Source: JAAXGI01 sp965206975 (GTDB lineage: Bacteria > Gemmatimonadota > Gemmatimonadetes > Longimicrobiales > Gaopeijiaceae). From it: a stretch of DNA of 64,000 nucleotides. Made by a program: the position numbers and the translations under genes. The stretch covers positions 3,038,001 to 3,102,000 of the forward strand of contig OZ242253.1 of NCBI GenBank assembly GCA_965206975.1. The letters are read 5' to 3'. This document shows, piece by piece, positions 1 through 8,069 of this stretch. The notes below the pieces were generated by a model. It did not search any database and was not told where the DNA came from. It worked only from the letters and a program-made list of their open reading frames with translations. Positions within the stretch are counted from its first letter, which is position 1; each line of letters begins with the position of its first letter.

Positions 1-214
1 GACCCTCCATGAGCTCCCGGTGCTCTCCCTCGTCGATCACACCCGCTCCGAGCAGCGCCGACGCCCACGCGCGGCTTCCGCGCACATCCTCGCGCCAGAG
101 CCGGAAATCGGCGCCGAGGGAGCGGTTCAAGGGCTCCATCTCAGGGGCCATCCCACCCTCGAAACGGCCGCCCCAGAGCGCCCCTCCGGGTTTGGCGGAG
201 CTGCCGCGTCTCAC
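1..214 (-). CDS. argH: Argininosuccinate lyase, N-terminal fragment (runs off left edge)
   Basis: The first about 71 codons are present, read leftwards from a GTG at 214. The product splits argininosuccinate into arginine and fumarate, the last step of arginine synthesis, in the cytoplasm. The visible N-terminus carries the family opening LWGGRFEGG, then an N-x-S-L-x-x-D-x-R-L segment and a G-S-R-A-W-A helix matching the usual DIxGSxAHA region; the catalytic parts lie outside the window. The start is chosen because the LWGGRF motif sits about 12 residues in, as is normal. It follows argD on the same strand after an 81-bp gap holding an ARG-like box and a TATGAT -10-like hexamer, so it probably has its own ArgR-controlled promoter. 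Confidence 0.85.
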   Translation of the reverse strand, partial: MRRGSSAKPGGALWGGRFEGGMAPEMEPLNRSLGADFRLWREDVRGSRAWASALLGAGVIDEGEHRELMEG

Positions 215-256
215 GGGAGTGCCCCCCGGGGGAGACCGCCCGCGACGAAAACGTTA

Positions 257-270
257 TGCATAATCATACA
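257..270. promoter_or_regulatory. ARG-box-like operator before argH
   Basis: The 14-mer TGCATAATCATACA matches the ArgR consensus TGAATWWWWATTCA at 11 of 14 positions and has the same half-sites (TGCAT, ATACA) as the box at 3277-3290. On the minus strand it contains TATGAT, a good -10 hexamer for argH, which starts 43 bp downstream, so ArgR binding would block the promoter. Recognised by eye; ArgR binding is inference. Confidence 0.6.
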
Positions 271-295
271 GTTTCGGTGTATCCCCGTCCGTGCG

Positions 296-1489
296 TCACG
301 CCACTGCGAGGGGTATGGCGAGTGCGCCAGTGAGGATTTCCACCGCTTGATCGATCTCCGAGTCGCGAACGGTGAGTGGCGGGAGGAGCCTCACGACCCG
401 GGCCCCTGCAGGCACGGTAAGAAGCCCCCGCTCTCTCGCCTTGTCGACCACGGGCCCGGCGGGGCCAGATAACTCGACGCCCCAGAGGAGCCCCCGGCCC
501 CGGACTTCGACGGCGCGGCCAGGGTTCGCCTCGGCCGCGCGCACGAGTCCCTCCTTCAGGCGCTCGCCCTGCGCGCGCACACGGTGGAGGAACTCGGGCG
601 CGGAGACCGCATCGAGAACCGCTCGCGCGACCGAGGCGACGAGCGGTCCCCCCCCGAACGTCGTCCCGTGGTCCCCCGGCGCCATCGCCTCTGCGATCTC
701 CCCCGAGAGGACGACGGCCCCCATGGGAAGTCCCCCGGCGAGCGCCTTCGCGAGGCAGAGGATGTCGGGGGTGATTCCGCTCGGCTCATGGGCAAAGAGC
801 GTCCCGGTGCGGGCGAGCCCGCACTGGATTTCGTCGAGGATCAACGCGATCCCCCGCTCTCTCGTCCACTCCCTCACGTGGCGGAGGAAGTCGGAGGACA
901 GGGGCCGGATCCCGGCCTCGCCCTGAATCGGCTCCACGATGAGCGCCGCCGTCCGTTCGCGCGAGAGCGCCGCCTTCACTTCCGCGGGATCCGCGGGGTC
1001 CACGAAGTCAACACCCGGCATCATCGGGCGGAAGGGATCCCGATAGTCGGGACGATCCGTCACGGCCAGGCTCCCGAAGAGACGCCCGTGAAAGGAACCC
1101 TTGAGCGCCACGATACGGTGCTTCTCTCCTCCTCCCCTCGCCCTCGCCCACTTTCTCGCGAACTTGAGCGCACCCTCGACGGACTCCCCGCCCGAGTTGC
1201 AGAAGAAGACCTTCGCGAGGCCCGAGCGATCCGTGAGGAGCCGGGCGAGGTGCACGGCCGGTCGGGTCCGAAAGAGGTTCGAGACGTGGATGAGGCCGGT
1301 CTCCAGTGCGGTCTCGATCGCGTGCCGCACGAGCGGGCTCCCGTGACCGAGCGCGTTGACGCCGATCCCCGCAGTGAAGTCGAGGTAGGTTCGCCCATTC
1401 TCATCGACGAGCTTCGTCCCCTCCCCGCGGACGAAGACGGTGTCGGGCATCCGGTAGACGCCGAGGAGGGGACTCCGGGGCTCGCTCAT
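296..1489 (-). CDS. argD: Acetylornithine (or acetyl-lysine-type) aminotransferase
   Basis: A 397-residue class-III PLP aminotransferase that transfers an amino group from glutamate to N-acetylglutamate semialdehyde, the fourth step of arginine synthesis. Visible features are the opening with YLDFTAGIGVNALGHG, the F-C-N-S-G-G-E-S-V-E substrate/PLP segment, the I-L-D-E-I-Q-C-G PLP-binding aspartate motif, and the Schiff-base lysine in LCLAKALAGG. The ATG at 1489 lies in an ATGA overlap with the argB stop, indicating translational coupling; a longer open frame upstream runs over argB and has no family similarity. Class-III relatives such as LysJ or AstC look alike, but argC and argB next door favour the arginine role. 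Confidence 0.93.
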   Translation of the reverse strand: MSEPRSPLLGVYRMPDTVFVRGEGTKLVDENGRTYLDFTAGIGVNALGHGSPLVRHAIETALETGLIHVSNLFRTRPAVHLARLLTDRSGLAKVFFCNSGGESVEGALKFARKWARARGGGEKHRIVALKGSFHGRLFGSLAVTDRPDYRDPFRPMMPGVDFVDPADPAEVKAALSRERTAALIVEPIQGEAGIRPLSSDFLRHVREWTRERGIALILDEIQCGLARTGTLFAHEPSGITPDILCLAKALAGGLPMGAVVLSGEIAEAMAPGDHGTTFGGGPLVASVARAVLDAVSAPEFLHRVRAQGERLKEGLVRAAEANPGRAVEVRGRGLLWGVELSGPAGPVVDKARERGLLTVPAGARVVRLLPPLTVRDSEIDQAVEILTGALAIPLAVA

Positions 1490-2256
1490 GGCGACGTCGC
1501 CCGCATCCGAGTCCCATTCGGCTTGCTGGCGAGGATCCGCGTTCCGGACCCGCCGGTGAGGAGCCGGTCGTCCCCGATCTGGACCTCGAGGCCGGACGCG
1601 GCGGCCTCCATCGCTTGGTTCACCTTGACGAGCATCCCACCCGCGAGCACGCCTCTCCCTTCGAGATCCGCAGCCACCCCCGGATCGAGGACCGCGACCA
1701 CCCGGCCATCCGCACGCACGCCGGGCACGTCCGAGAGGAGGAGGAGGCGGTCCGCCCGGATCCCGAGCGCTAGGGGGATCGCCGCCTCGTCTGCATTCAC
1801 GTTGAGTGGCCTCCCATCCGGTCCCGTCGAGACGGGGGAGACGACGGGGGTAAATCCGCTGGAAAGCAAGCCTCGGATCACCTCGTCGTTCACCTGGCAG
1901 ATCCTCCCGACCTCGCCGAGCCGAGCCGGATCGACAGGGTCCGCCCGGAGGAGTCCGCCATCCTCCCCCGAGATCCCGACTGCGGGACGGCCCGCCGCGG
2001 AAAGCCTCGCCACCACCCGCTTGTTCACCCATCCGGACAGCACCATCGCGGTGAGCTCGAGGCTCAGCCCCCGCGTGACCCGAAGACCTTCGGACCACTC
2101 GACGGGGGTGCCCGTTCGCTCGAGCCACCGGGAGATGTCTTTCCCTCCCCCGTGGACGACAACGAGTTCCCCGGGAAGATCGGCGAGCGCCCGGAAGGCC
2201 TCCTCCTTGGGGCCGCTCTCGAGCCATGCACCCCCGATCTTGACCACGCTCAGCAC
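1486..2256 (-). CDS. argB: Acetylglutamate kinase
   Basis: Phosphorylates N-acetylglutamate in the second step of arginine synthesis. The 256-residue product is an amino-acid kinase fold protein with the N-terminal VVKIGGAWL nucleotide motif, the VVHGGGKDIS loop, the N-V-N-A-D-E segment and a C-terminal GGMLVKV lysine motif. It is at the short end for ArgB (about 260-300) and close to the LysZ/short ArgB size, so an acetylaminoadipate kinase is an alternative. The GTG at 2256 was chosen because it places the first strand at residue 3 and overlaps the argC stop by 7 bp; another GTG nine codons earlier is possible. Translational coupling to argC and argD is likely. Confidence 0.9.
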   Translation of the reverse strand: MLSVVKIGGAWLESGPKEEAFRALADLPGELVVVHGGGKDISRWLERTGTPVEWSEGLRVTRGLSLELTAMVLSGWVNKRVVARLSAAGRPAVGISGEDGGLLRADPVDPARLGEVGRICQVNDEVIRGLLSSGFTPVVSPVSTGPDGRPLNVNADEAAIPLALGIRADRLLLLSDVPGVRADGRVVAVLDPGVAADLEGRGVLAGGMLVKVNQAMEAAASGLEVQIGDDRLLTGGSGTRILASKPNGTRMRATSP

Positions 2257-3233
2257 CGAATGCCCCGGTCGATCTTCCACCCACACATCAGGTTCATGTT
2301 CTGGATCGCCTGACCCGCGGCCCCCTTTCCCAGGTTGTCGAGCGCGACGACGACCGTGACAACACTCGGCGCGGGAGCCTCCACATCCGTGACGCCGAGG
2401 GCGAGCCGGTCCGTGCGAACGACGCGAGAGAGCGGAGGGAGGCCTTCCGCCAGCACCTCGACGACGCGAGACCCCCGGTATGCCTCGCGCCACGCTCTTC
2501 GGACCTCCGCGCCGTCAGCTCCGTCCGCCACCGGAACAATGATTGTCTCGAGGATCCCGCGCGAGACAGGGAGGAGGTGGGGCTGAAAGAGGAGCGGGAT
2601 CCCGGGGAGGAGCGCCCGCATCTCCTGTAGGTGCCGGTGCCGGTTCCCTTCGCCGTACGCCCGGTAGTCCTCTGCGACCTCGGCGAAGAGGATGTGCGTC
2701 TTAGGCGTCCGCCCCGCCCCGGTAACCCCCGAGGCTGCGCTGACGACGGTCAGCCGGTCCGTGTCGATGAGGCCCGCGTCCGCCAGGGGAAGGAGCGCCG
2801 AGAGGACGCCCGTGGGGTAGCACCCGGGGTTTGCGATGAGCCTGGCGCTGGCGATCTCCCCGGGGCTGCGCTCAGCGAGGCCGTAGACCGCACAACCCTC
2901 GCGCCCGGACCCCGGCCGGTGATCCGCCGTCAGATCGATGATCCTCGGCCCCGTCGGGTAGCGGTTCACCCAGCTTGCCGCCTCCCCATGGGGCACGCAG
3001 AGGAAGAGGAGATCGACATCGCCCGCGGGCGCTCCTCCCGGGGCCACGAAGGTGGTGCCGAGGCCGGGGAGGGATTCGCCCGCCATCGAGCGGGAGGTCG
3101 CGAAGGCGAGCTCCACCCCGCCGTGGCCGAGGAGGAGGCGGACCACCTCCTGGCCCGTGTATCCGGCCCCTCCGATGACCCCCGCCGTGAGGCGGGACTC
3201 GCGGGCGAGGTCGTGCTGGCTTTCTTTTGGCAT
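2250..3233 (-). CDS. argC: N-acetyl-gamma-glutamyl-phosphate reductase
   Basis: NADPH-dependent reduction of acetylglutamyl phosphate to the semialdehyde, the third arginine step. The 327-residue product has the Rossmann start GVIGGAGYTGQE, the catalytic cysteine in NPGCYPT, and the N-R-H-R-H-L-Q-E segment with the conserved catalytic histidine; length is normal. The ATG at 3233 is the only sensible start. No Shine-Dalgarno sequence precedes it, and a candidate -10 hexamer ends 8 nt before the ATG, so the transcript may be leaderless or nearly so. The promoter region lies between argC and argR together with an ARG-like box. Confidence 0.95.
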   Translation of the reverse strand: MPKESQHDLARESRLTAGVIGGAGYTGQEVVRLLLGHGGVELAFATSRSMAGESLPGLGTTFVAPGGAPAGDVDLLFLCVPHGEAASWVNRYPTGPRIIDLTADHRPGSGREGCAVYGLAERSPGEIASARLIANPGCYPTGVLSALLPLADAGLIDTDRLTVVSAASGVTGAGRTPKTHILFAEVAEDYRAYGEGNRHRHLQEMRALLPGIPLLFQPHLLPVSRGILETIIVPVADGADGAEVRRAWREAYRGSRVVEVLAEGLPPLSRVVRTDRLALGVTDVEAPAPSVVTVVVALDNLGKGAAGQAIQNMNLMCGWKIDRGIRC

Positions 3234-3241
3234 GTGGGGTA

Positions 3242-3269
3242 ATTACTCCGGCCGCCGCCCTCGCGTCAA
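3242..3269 (-). promoter_or_regulatory. Candidate argC promoter
   Basis: Read on the minus strand, TTGACG (3269-3264) and AGTAAT (3247-3242) are separated by 16 bp. Transcription would begin within a few bases of the argC ATG. The ARG-like box begins 8 bp upstream of the -35. Spacing and hexamers are seen; activity is inferred. Confidence 0.4.
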
Positions 3270-3276
3270 CCTCGGC

Positions 3277-3290
3277 TGTATTTTTATGCA
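3277..3290. promoter_or_regulatory. ARG-box-like operator between argR and argC
   Basis: On the minus strand the 14-mer is TGCATAAAAATACA, 12 of 14 matches to TGAATWWWWATTCA. It overlaps the TAA stop codon of argR and sits upstream of the argC promoter candidate. Both half-sites are identical to those of the box before argH, which argues against chance. Confidence 0.65.
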
Positions 3291-3754
3291 GTCATGCCGG
3301 GAATCCTCGTGCCCGCGATCGCACTCAGCCGTGCCCCGACCGCAGACGCCTGCTCCGCCTCCCTGAGGATCACCAGCACCGTGTCGTCACCGGCCAAGGT
3401 GCCGAGGACCTCGGCCCACTCTTCTGAATCGATCGCGAGCCCTACGGCCTGCGCTCCCCCGGTGACCGTCCGGACCACCATGAGGTTCCCCGCCGCCTCC
3501 GCTGAGAGGAAGAGGGCCGGAAGCACCGTGGCCAGCGGCGGCGTGTGCCCTTCCCCGTCCGGGAGGGCGTAGTACGCCCCCCCGTCCGCCCCCATCACCT
3601 TGACAAGCTTGAGCTCCGCCATGTCGCGCGAGAGCGTCGCCTGCGTAACCTCGATCCCCTGATCGCTCAGGAGGGCGCGAAGCGCCTCCTGGCTCCCGAT
3701 GCGGCGGCTTCGAACCAACGCGAGAATCGCTTCCTTCCGTTCCTTCTTGGCCAC
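3284..3754 (-). CDS. argR: Arginine repressor ArgR/AhrC
   Basis: A 156-residue arginine-dependent transcription factor that binds ARG boxes as a hexamer. The N-terminal winged helix (about residues 1-70) shows the family signature G-x-x-V-T-Q-A-T-L-S-R-D. The C-terminal domain has the V-G-T-L-A-G-D-D-T-V-L-V-I equivalent (here LGTLAGDDTVLVI), whose aspartates bind arginine and hold trimers together. The start is the GTG at 3754, which gives the normal family N-terminus VAKKERKEAIL and has a GGAAGGGGG ribosome site in front; an upstream extension in frame has no similarity. It follows the thioredoxin gene closely and precedes argC, whose region contains a matching operator. Confidence 0.93.
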   Translation of the reverse strand: MAKKERKEAILALVRSRRIGSQEALRALLSDQGIEVTQATLSRDMAELKLVKVMGADGGAYYALPDGEGHTPPLATVLPALFLSAEAAGNLMVVRTVTGGAQAVGLAIDSEEWAEVLGTLAGDDTVLVILREAEQASAVGARLSAIAGTRIPGMTA

Positions 3755-3780
3755 TCCCCCTTCCTCTGCCGCCGGGGCCC

Positions 3781-4107
3781 CTAGCGGGCCGGACCCTCGA
3801 GCCGGTCGGCCCACGCCATGAGGCGTTCGGGCTCGACCCCCACGCTCCTCTCGACCTCTTCCCCGCTCCGTATCCACACGACCGTCGGAACACTCCCGAC
3901 GCGGTAGCGCTCCGTGAGCCCTGGAGACCGGTCCACATCCACCTCAAAGATGAGAAGGCGCTCCCCGGTGCGCGAGGCGACCTCCTCCAGGTGCGGATGC
4001 AGCCACTTGCACGGTCCGCACCACGCAGCCGTGAAGACGACGAGGGCGGGGAGGGACGAGCGGAGAACGCGATTGTCGAACTCCTTCCCGCCGATGCGTT
4101 CCATCAC
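3781..4107 (-). CDS. Thioredoxin-family protein
   Basis: About 107 residues with a full thioredoxin fold: the FTAAWCGPCKWLHP active site with the redox pair C-G-P-C, the D-V-D-x-S-x-x-L-x-x-x-Y-x-V segment and the cis-proline S-V-P-T-V-V. It is a cytoplasmic disulfide reductase by family; there is no signal peptide. Two starts are possible, GTG at 4107 or the adjacent ATG at 4104, both overlapping the prfC stop codon. It is a generic thioredoxin rather than certain TrxA, because the usual A-P-W-C-G-P-C-K context is changed to A-A-W-C-G-P-C-K and the protein sits between prfC and argR. Confidence 0.88.
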   Translation of the reverse strand: MMERIGGKEFDNRVLRSSLPALVVFTAAWCGPCKWLHPHLEEVASRTGERLLIFEVDVDRSPGLTERYRVGSVPTVVWIRSGEEVERSVGVEPERLMAWADRLEGPAR

Positions 4108-5729
4108 TGCCCTGCGACCCGACGGAAGGTGAGCGTCTTCTCCTCCTCCTCAGTCGTCGCGCGGACCCACTCGCTTCGAAAGAGGAGGAGAGGCCTTCCC
4201 CGGGCGTCACGGACGAGCGCACAGTCGTACCCCCGGGCAACCCGCAGGATCTCCCCCTCCGGCCCGCTCACCCAGCGCGCATCCCGGAAGGGCATCGGCT
4301 CAAGGCGGGCCGTGACGCCGTACTCGTCGGCGAGCCGGTGAAGGAGCACGTCGAACTGAAGCGGACCGACCGCCCCGACAACCGCAGCCGGGCCGGCCGC
4401 TCCGTCTTCAAAGAAGAACACCTGCACGGCGCCCTCTTCGGAGAGCTCGACGAGCCCCTTGTCAAGGTGCTTTCTCCGGAGGGGATCGGGAACGTGGACA
4501 CGGGCGAAGTGCTCGGGCGAGAAGGAGGGGATGGCGGCGAACTCAACGCCCGGGACACTCGTCAACGTGTCTCCGATCCGAAGGCTCCCCCGGTCGACGA
4601 TGCCCACCACGTCGCCCGGCCACGCTATCTCGACGGCTTCTCGCTCCTGGGCAAAGAACTGCTGGGGACGCCCGAGCCGAAGCACCTTCCCCGTCCGGGC
4701 GATACGCACGCTCGCGCCCGCTTCGAATTGGCCGGAGCAGATCCGGAGGAAGGTGATCCGGTCCCGGTGCTTGGGATCCATATTCGCCTGGATCTTGAAG
4801 ACGAATGCGCTGAATCCATCGCTCCCCGGATCCACTTGGCGCTCCCCGGCCATCCGGCTCCCGGGGGGCGGCGCGTGGGCGAGGAACCAATTGAGAAACG
4901 GCTCCACACCGAAGTTCGTGAGCGCGCTACCGAAAAAGACAGGCGAGAGTTCTCCCGCCCGGAAAGCGCGCCGGTCGAAGGGGGTTCCCGCCCCGTCGAG
5001 GAGCTCGATCTCCTCTGCGAGGACCTCCTGGGCTCGCTCGCCGAGGAGCGTGCCCACCCGCTCGTCGCCGAGTTCCGCGACCTCTTCTGGCGGGCGCGTT
5101 TGCCCGTGGTCCGCTCCCTTCTCGAAGAAGTGGAAGTGCCTCCGCTCGCGATCGAACACACCGAGGAAGCTGCGCCCGTCCGTCACGGGCCAAGTGACGG
5201 GTGCGCACTGAATGCCAAGACTGGCCTCAACATCGTCTATGAGCTTGAGCGGCGGGACGCCGAGCCGGTCGCACTTGTTCACGAAGGTGAGGATCGGGAT
5301 CCGCCGCAAGTGGCAAACCTGGAAGAGCTTCCGCGTCTGCTCCTCGACGCCTTTGCGGTTGTCGAGGAGCATCACAGCCGAGTCGGCCGCCATCAGCGTC
5401 CTGTACGTGTCCTCGGAGAAATCCTGGTGACCGGGCGTGTCGAGAAGGTTGATGTGCAGCCCCGCATACTCGAACTGGAGGACGCTCGAGGTGACGGAAA
5501 TCCCGCGCGTCCGCTCCATCTCCATCCAGTCCGAGGTCGCGTGCCTGAGGGCGCGCCGGGCCTTGACCGAACCCGCCAGGTGGATTGCTCCCCCGTAGAG
5601 GAGGAGCTTCTCGGTCAGCGTCGTCTTCCCGGCATCCGGGTGGCTGATGATGGCGAAGGTCCGTCTCTTCCCCGCCTCGCTTGCTACCTCGCTCGTCCTG
5701 GCGGGTGCTCTAGGGGTGCTGACTCCCAT
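4104..5729 (-). CDS. prfC: Peptide chain release factor 3 (RF3)
   Basis: A 541-residue translational GTPase that removes RF1/RF2 from the ribosome after peptide release. The G domain shows ISHPDAGKTTLTE (G1), RGISVTSSV (G2), DTPGHQDFSEDTYR (G3, with the RF3-type SEDTYR) and VNKCDR (G4). Beta-barrel and C-terminal RF3 domains follow to the normal length. The ATG at 5729 is preceded by GGGAGGTTG at good spacing, so an upstream ATG-like extension to 5771 is not used here. It leads the prfC-thioredoxin-argR-arg run and lies back-to-back with the plus-strand barrel gene; their shared promoter region is only about 120 bp. Confidence 0.96.
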   Translation of the reverse strand: MGVSTPRAPARTSEVASEAGKRRTFAIISHPDAGKTTLTEKLLLYGGAIHLAGSVKARRALRHATSDWMEMERTRGISVTSSVLQFEYAGLHINLLDTPGHQDFSEDTYRTLMAADSAVMLLDNRKGVEEQTRKLFQVCHLRRIPILTFVNKCDRLGVPPLKLIDDVEASLGIQCAPVTWPVTDGRSFLGVFDRERRHFHFFEKGADHGQTRPPEEVAELGDERVGTLLGERAQEVLAEEIELLDGAGTPFDRRAFRAGELSPVFFGSALTNFGVEPFLNWFLAHAPPPGSRMAGERQVDPGSDGFSAFVFKIQANMDPKHRDRITFLRICSGQFEAGASVRIARTGKVLRLGRPQQFFAQEREAVEIAWPGDVVGIVDRGSLRIGDTLTSVPGVEFAAIPSFSPEHFARVHVPDPLRRKHLDKGLVELSEEGAVQVFFFEDGAAGPAAVVGAVGPLQFDVLLHRLADEYGVTARLEPMPFRDARWVSGPEGEILRVARGYDCALVRDARGRPLLLFRSEWVRATTEEEEKTLTFRRVAGQ

Positions 5730-5849
5730 TTCAACCTCCCGCGGTCCCCGCCGGACCCGATGGAACCTCACAGCCTTCCCTGTTCCGCAAGGGGTATCTT
5801 AACGAAATTCGGATGTCCGTTCATCGTTGGGAGACCTCGGACTTCCCCC

Positions 5850-7955
5850 TTGCTAGACCCACTGCTCCGCCTGGCACTCCTCGTCGCCGTGTCGACCGTC
5901 GTGGTCCCGCTCGGCGCCCGCTCTGGTCAGCTCCCCTCGGGCGCTGCGCGGGGGGAGATGGACGGATGGGATACACTCGACGCTCGGGAGCTCGTCGCCC
6001 GGGCGAGGACGGCGCGGGCGCAGCGGGCGGCCTCGGCCGAGCTGGGCAGCTATATCGCCCGCACCGAGGGCCACATCTACTTCTTCCTCGACCCCGAAGA
6101 GGGTGGGCGCCACCTCCTGCGCGTCGATCAGATCGCAGCTGACGTGCGTTGGCAGAGCCCGGACATTCTCCAGCAGCACATTGTCGGGGAGCGCTCCGAG
6201 AGGCGGCTCCCGGTCCGCGATTTCGCCTACTACCTGGACCGGTTCACGCTCGTCCCACACGGCTTCGGTGATGAGATACGGATCGGCTCGGGGCAGGATG
6301 TCGCCGGCGTCGAGCACCCAATGGCCGCGTGGCGCGCCGGGACCGACGACGACGAGACCTACCACTTCCGCCTCGGGAGCACCCTCTCCGTCTTCGTCCC
6401 TGGACGGGATGAGCCCGTTCGCATCCAGGAACTCCTGGTCCGGCCGCAGGACCCCGCCCGCCCCGGGATCCTGGGCACGATCCACTTGGACCTGGCCACG
6501 GCGAGCATCGTTCGCATGGCCTTCACCTTCACCTCGGCCTCCTACATCGATCCAAGAAACGACCGGGTCCACGTCGAGCTCGATTACGGGCTCTGGGAGG
6601 GGCGCCACTGGCTCCCGAACCTCCAGCAGATCGAGGTCCGGCGAGAGATGCCCGCTCTGGATCTCCGGGTCGGAACGGTTATCCGGGCGGTCCTCGAGGT
6701 ACGCGACTACGAGCTGGACGCGTTACGCTCCGACGACCTCTCCACCCTTCCCCCCGTCACCTTTCAGCCGCCGGCGGAGCGCGAGGCATTCCCCTTCTCA
6801 ACCGGCGTCTACGACCGGATGGAGGAGCACGGCCTCGGTGCGGTGGCCGTGAATACGGATCCGGACGAGCTTCGCTCCCGCGCCCTCGAATGGGCCAGAG
6901 ACATCGGCTCCTCCGGCCTCTCGCCGATCCGGTTTCATCTCGAAGGGCTCTCGTCCGCTCTCCGGTACAACCGCGTGGAGGGTGTGCGCCTCGGGGCGGG
7001 CGGATCGTACCACCCCGGGGCCGCCAAGCGCATCCGGGGGAACGCGGGCTACGCGCTAGGGAGCGGCAAGGCTCAGCTCGCGATGAGCTTCGACGAGGCG
7101 CTCACCCCCGTGTGGACGCTCCGCATGCGGGCGTACCTCAGGGACTGGGGAGAGCTTGGGCTCTCCCCCGGAAGCTCGCCCCTCGTCTCCTCGCTCGGCG
7201 CCCTCCTTACCGGGGAAGACTACCTTGACTTCTACTGGGTCAGCGGGGGCCGTATCGGGCTCGACTACCGGGGGAACGGGCGTTCCCGGCTCTCCTTCGG
7301 CTTCGGGCTCGAACGGCACGTCCCCGCCTCCCGGGTGCTCGACCACTCTCCACTCGGTGCCGACACCTTCCGAGCCGTGCGATCCGTCGCCGAGGCGGAG
7401 TTCTTTCGGCTAGACGCGGGCGCCGCGCTCGATCTCCCGGCCCCAGGCCGCGGGGCGGGACTCGCGCAGATCTCGGCGACCGCGCTCTACAGTCAAGCAG
7501 GAGGGGGCATCGGGCTCTTGGCAAAGCTCGAGGAGCGGTGGACACCCGGCGGTCCCTCACGGGAGCTCGCCCTTTCCGGAGCGGGGTGGATCTGGCTCGG
7601 GGACCCGCTCCCCCAGGGACACCGCCTCATAGGTGGCCGGGCGACGCTCCCGGGACACGCGTACCGGAGCTACACGGGACGTGTCGCGGCTGTCGGCGCG
7701 CTGGTGGGCTCAAGCGACCTCATCGGCCCGCTCGTCCGCACCCGGGCCGGGCTTCACGTGGGGTGGTCGGACGGGGGAGACGCGCCAGTGAGAGGGGCTT
7801 GGGAGGCAGAGGCGACTCCGGGCATCGCCGGCGCGCTATCGATGGGGCTCGGGCTCGGGTGGGACCTGGTTCGCGTGGAACTCGCCCGGGGGCTCGGCGG
7901 GGGGGAGTGGCAACTCTGGTTCTCCCTCGACCCGAACCTCTGGGATCGCCTCTAG
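5850..7955 (+). CDS. Predicted outer-membrane beta-barrel protein
   Basis: About 701 residues of unassigned function. A hydrophobic leader (LLRLALLVAVSTVVV) is followed by a soluble N-terminal half that contains D-P-R-N-D-R-V-H-V-E-L-D-Y and LPNLQQIEVRRE, and a C-terminal half of alternating short strands and glycine turns (for example LSFGFGLERH, LAQISATALYSQ, MGLGLGWDLVRVEL) ending in a strand with aromatic residues, typical of an outer-membrane barrel. The layout loosely resembles DUF5686-type proteins; that is a guess. No good ATG exists at the leader; TTG at 5850 with a distant GGGAG is the best visible start. The open frame continues upstream antisense to prfC without similarity. Confidence 0.7.
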   Translation: MLDPLLRLALLVAVSTVVVPLGARSGQLPSGAARGEMDGWDTLDARELVARARTARAQRAASAELGSYIARTEGHIYFFLDPEEGGRHLLRVDQIAADVRWQSPDILQQHIVGERSERRLPVRDFAYYLDRFTLVPHGFGDEIRIGSGQDVAGVEHPMAAWRAGTDDDETYHFRLGSTLSVFVPGRDEPVRIQELLVRPQDPARPGILGTIHLDLATASIVRMAFTFTSASYIDPRNDRVHVELDYGLWEGRHWLPNLQQIEVRREMPALDLRVGTVIRAVLEVRDYELDALRSDDLSTLPPVTFQPPAEREAFPFSTGVYDRMEEHGLGAVAVNTDPDELRSRALEWARDIGSSGLSPIRFHLEGLSSALRYNRVEGVRLGAGGSYHPGAAKRIRGNAGYALGSGKAQLAMSFDEALTPVWTLRMRAYLRDWGELGLSPGSSPLVSSLGALLTGEDYLDFYWVSGGRIGLDYRGNGRSRLSFGFGLERHVPASRVLDHSPLGADTFRAVRSVAEAEFFRLDAGAALDLPAPGRGAGLAQISATALYSQAGGGIGLLAKLEERWTPGGPSRELALSGAGWIWLGDPLPQGHRLIGGRATLPGHAYRSYTGRVAAVGALVGSSDLIGPLVRTRAGLHVGWSDGGDAPVRGAWEAEATPGIAGALSMGLGLGWDLVRVELARGLGGGEWQLWFSLDPNLWDRL

Positions 7956-8069
7956 CGGGTACGATTCCGACGTGGTTCGGCCGCACTACTGTGCTGCGGA
8001 ATGACCGGCAGTTACACTACCCGTCGGCATGATGGGGGACGGACGATGCCTCGACGGGGGAGTGACAGC

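Noticed and set aside
584..2359. Plus-strand open frame of 591 codons
   Set aside because: It is the shadow of argD and argB, whose enzyme motifs are clear on the minus strand.
4338..5849. Long plus-strand open frame antisense to prfC, in frame with the barrel gene
   Set aside because: prfC on the other strand is certain, and this stretch shows no protein similarity; GC-rich codon bias opens the opposite frame. Only the part from about 5850 has a leader and barrel features.
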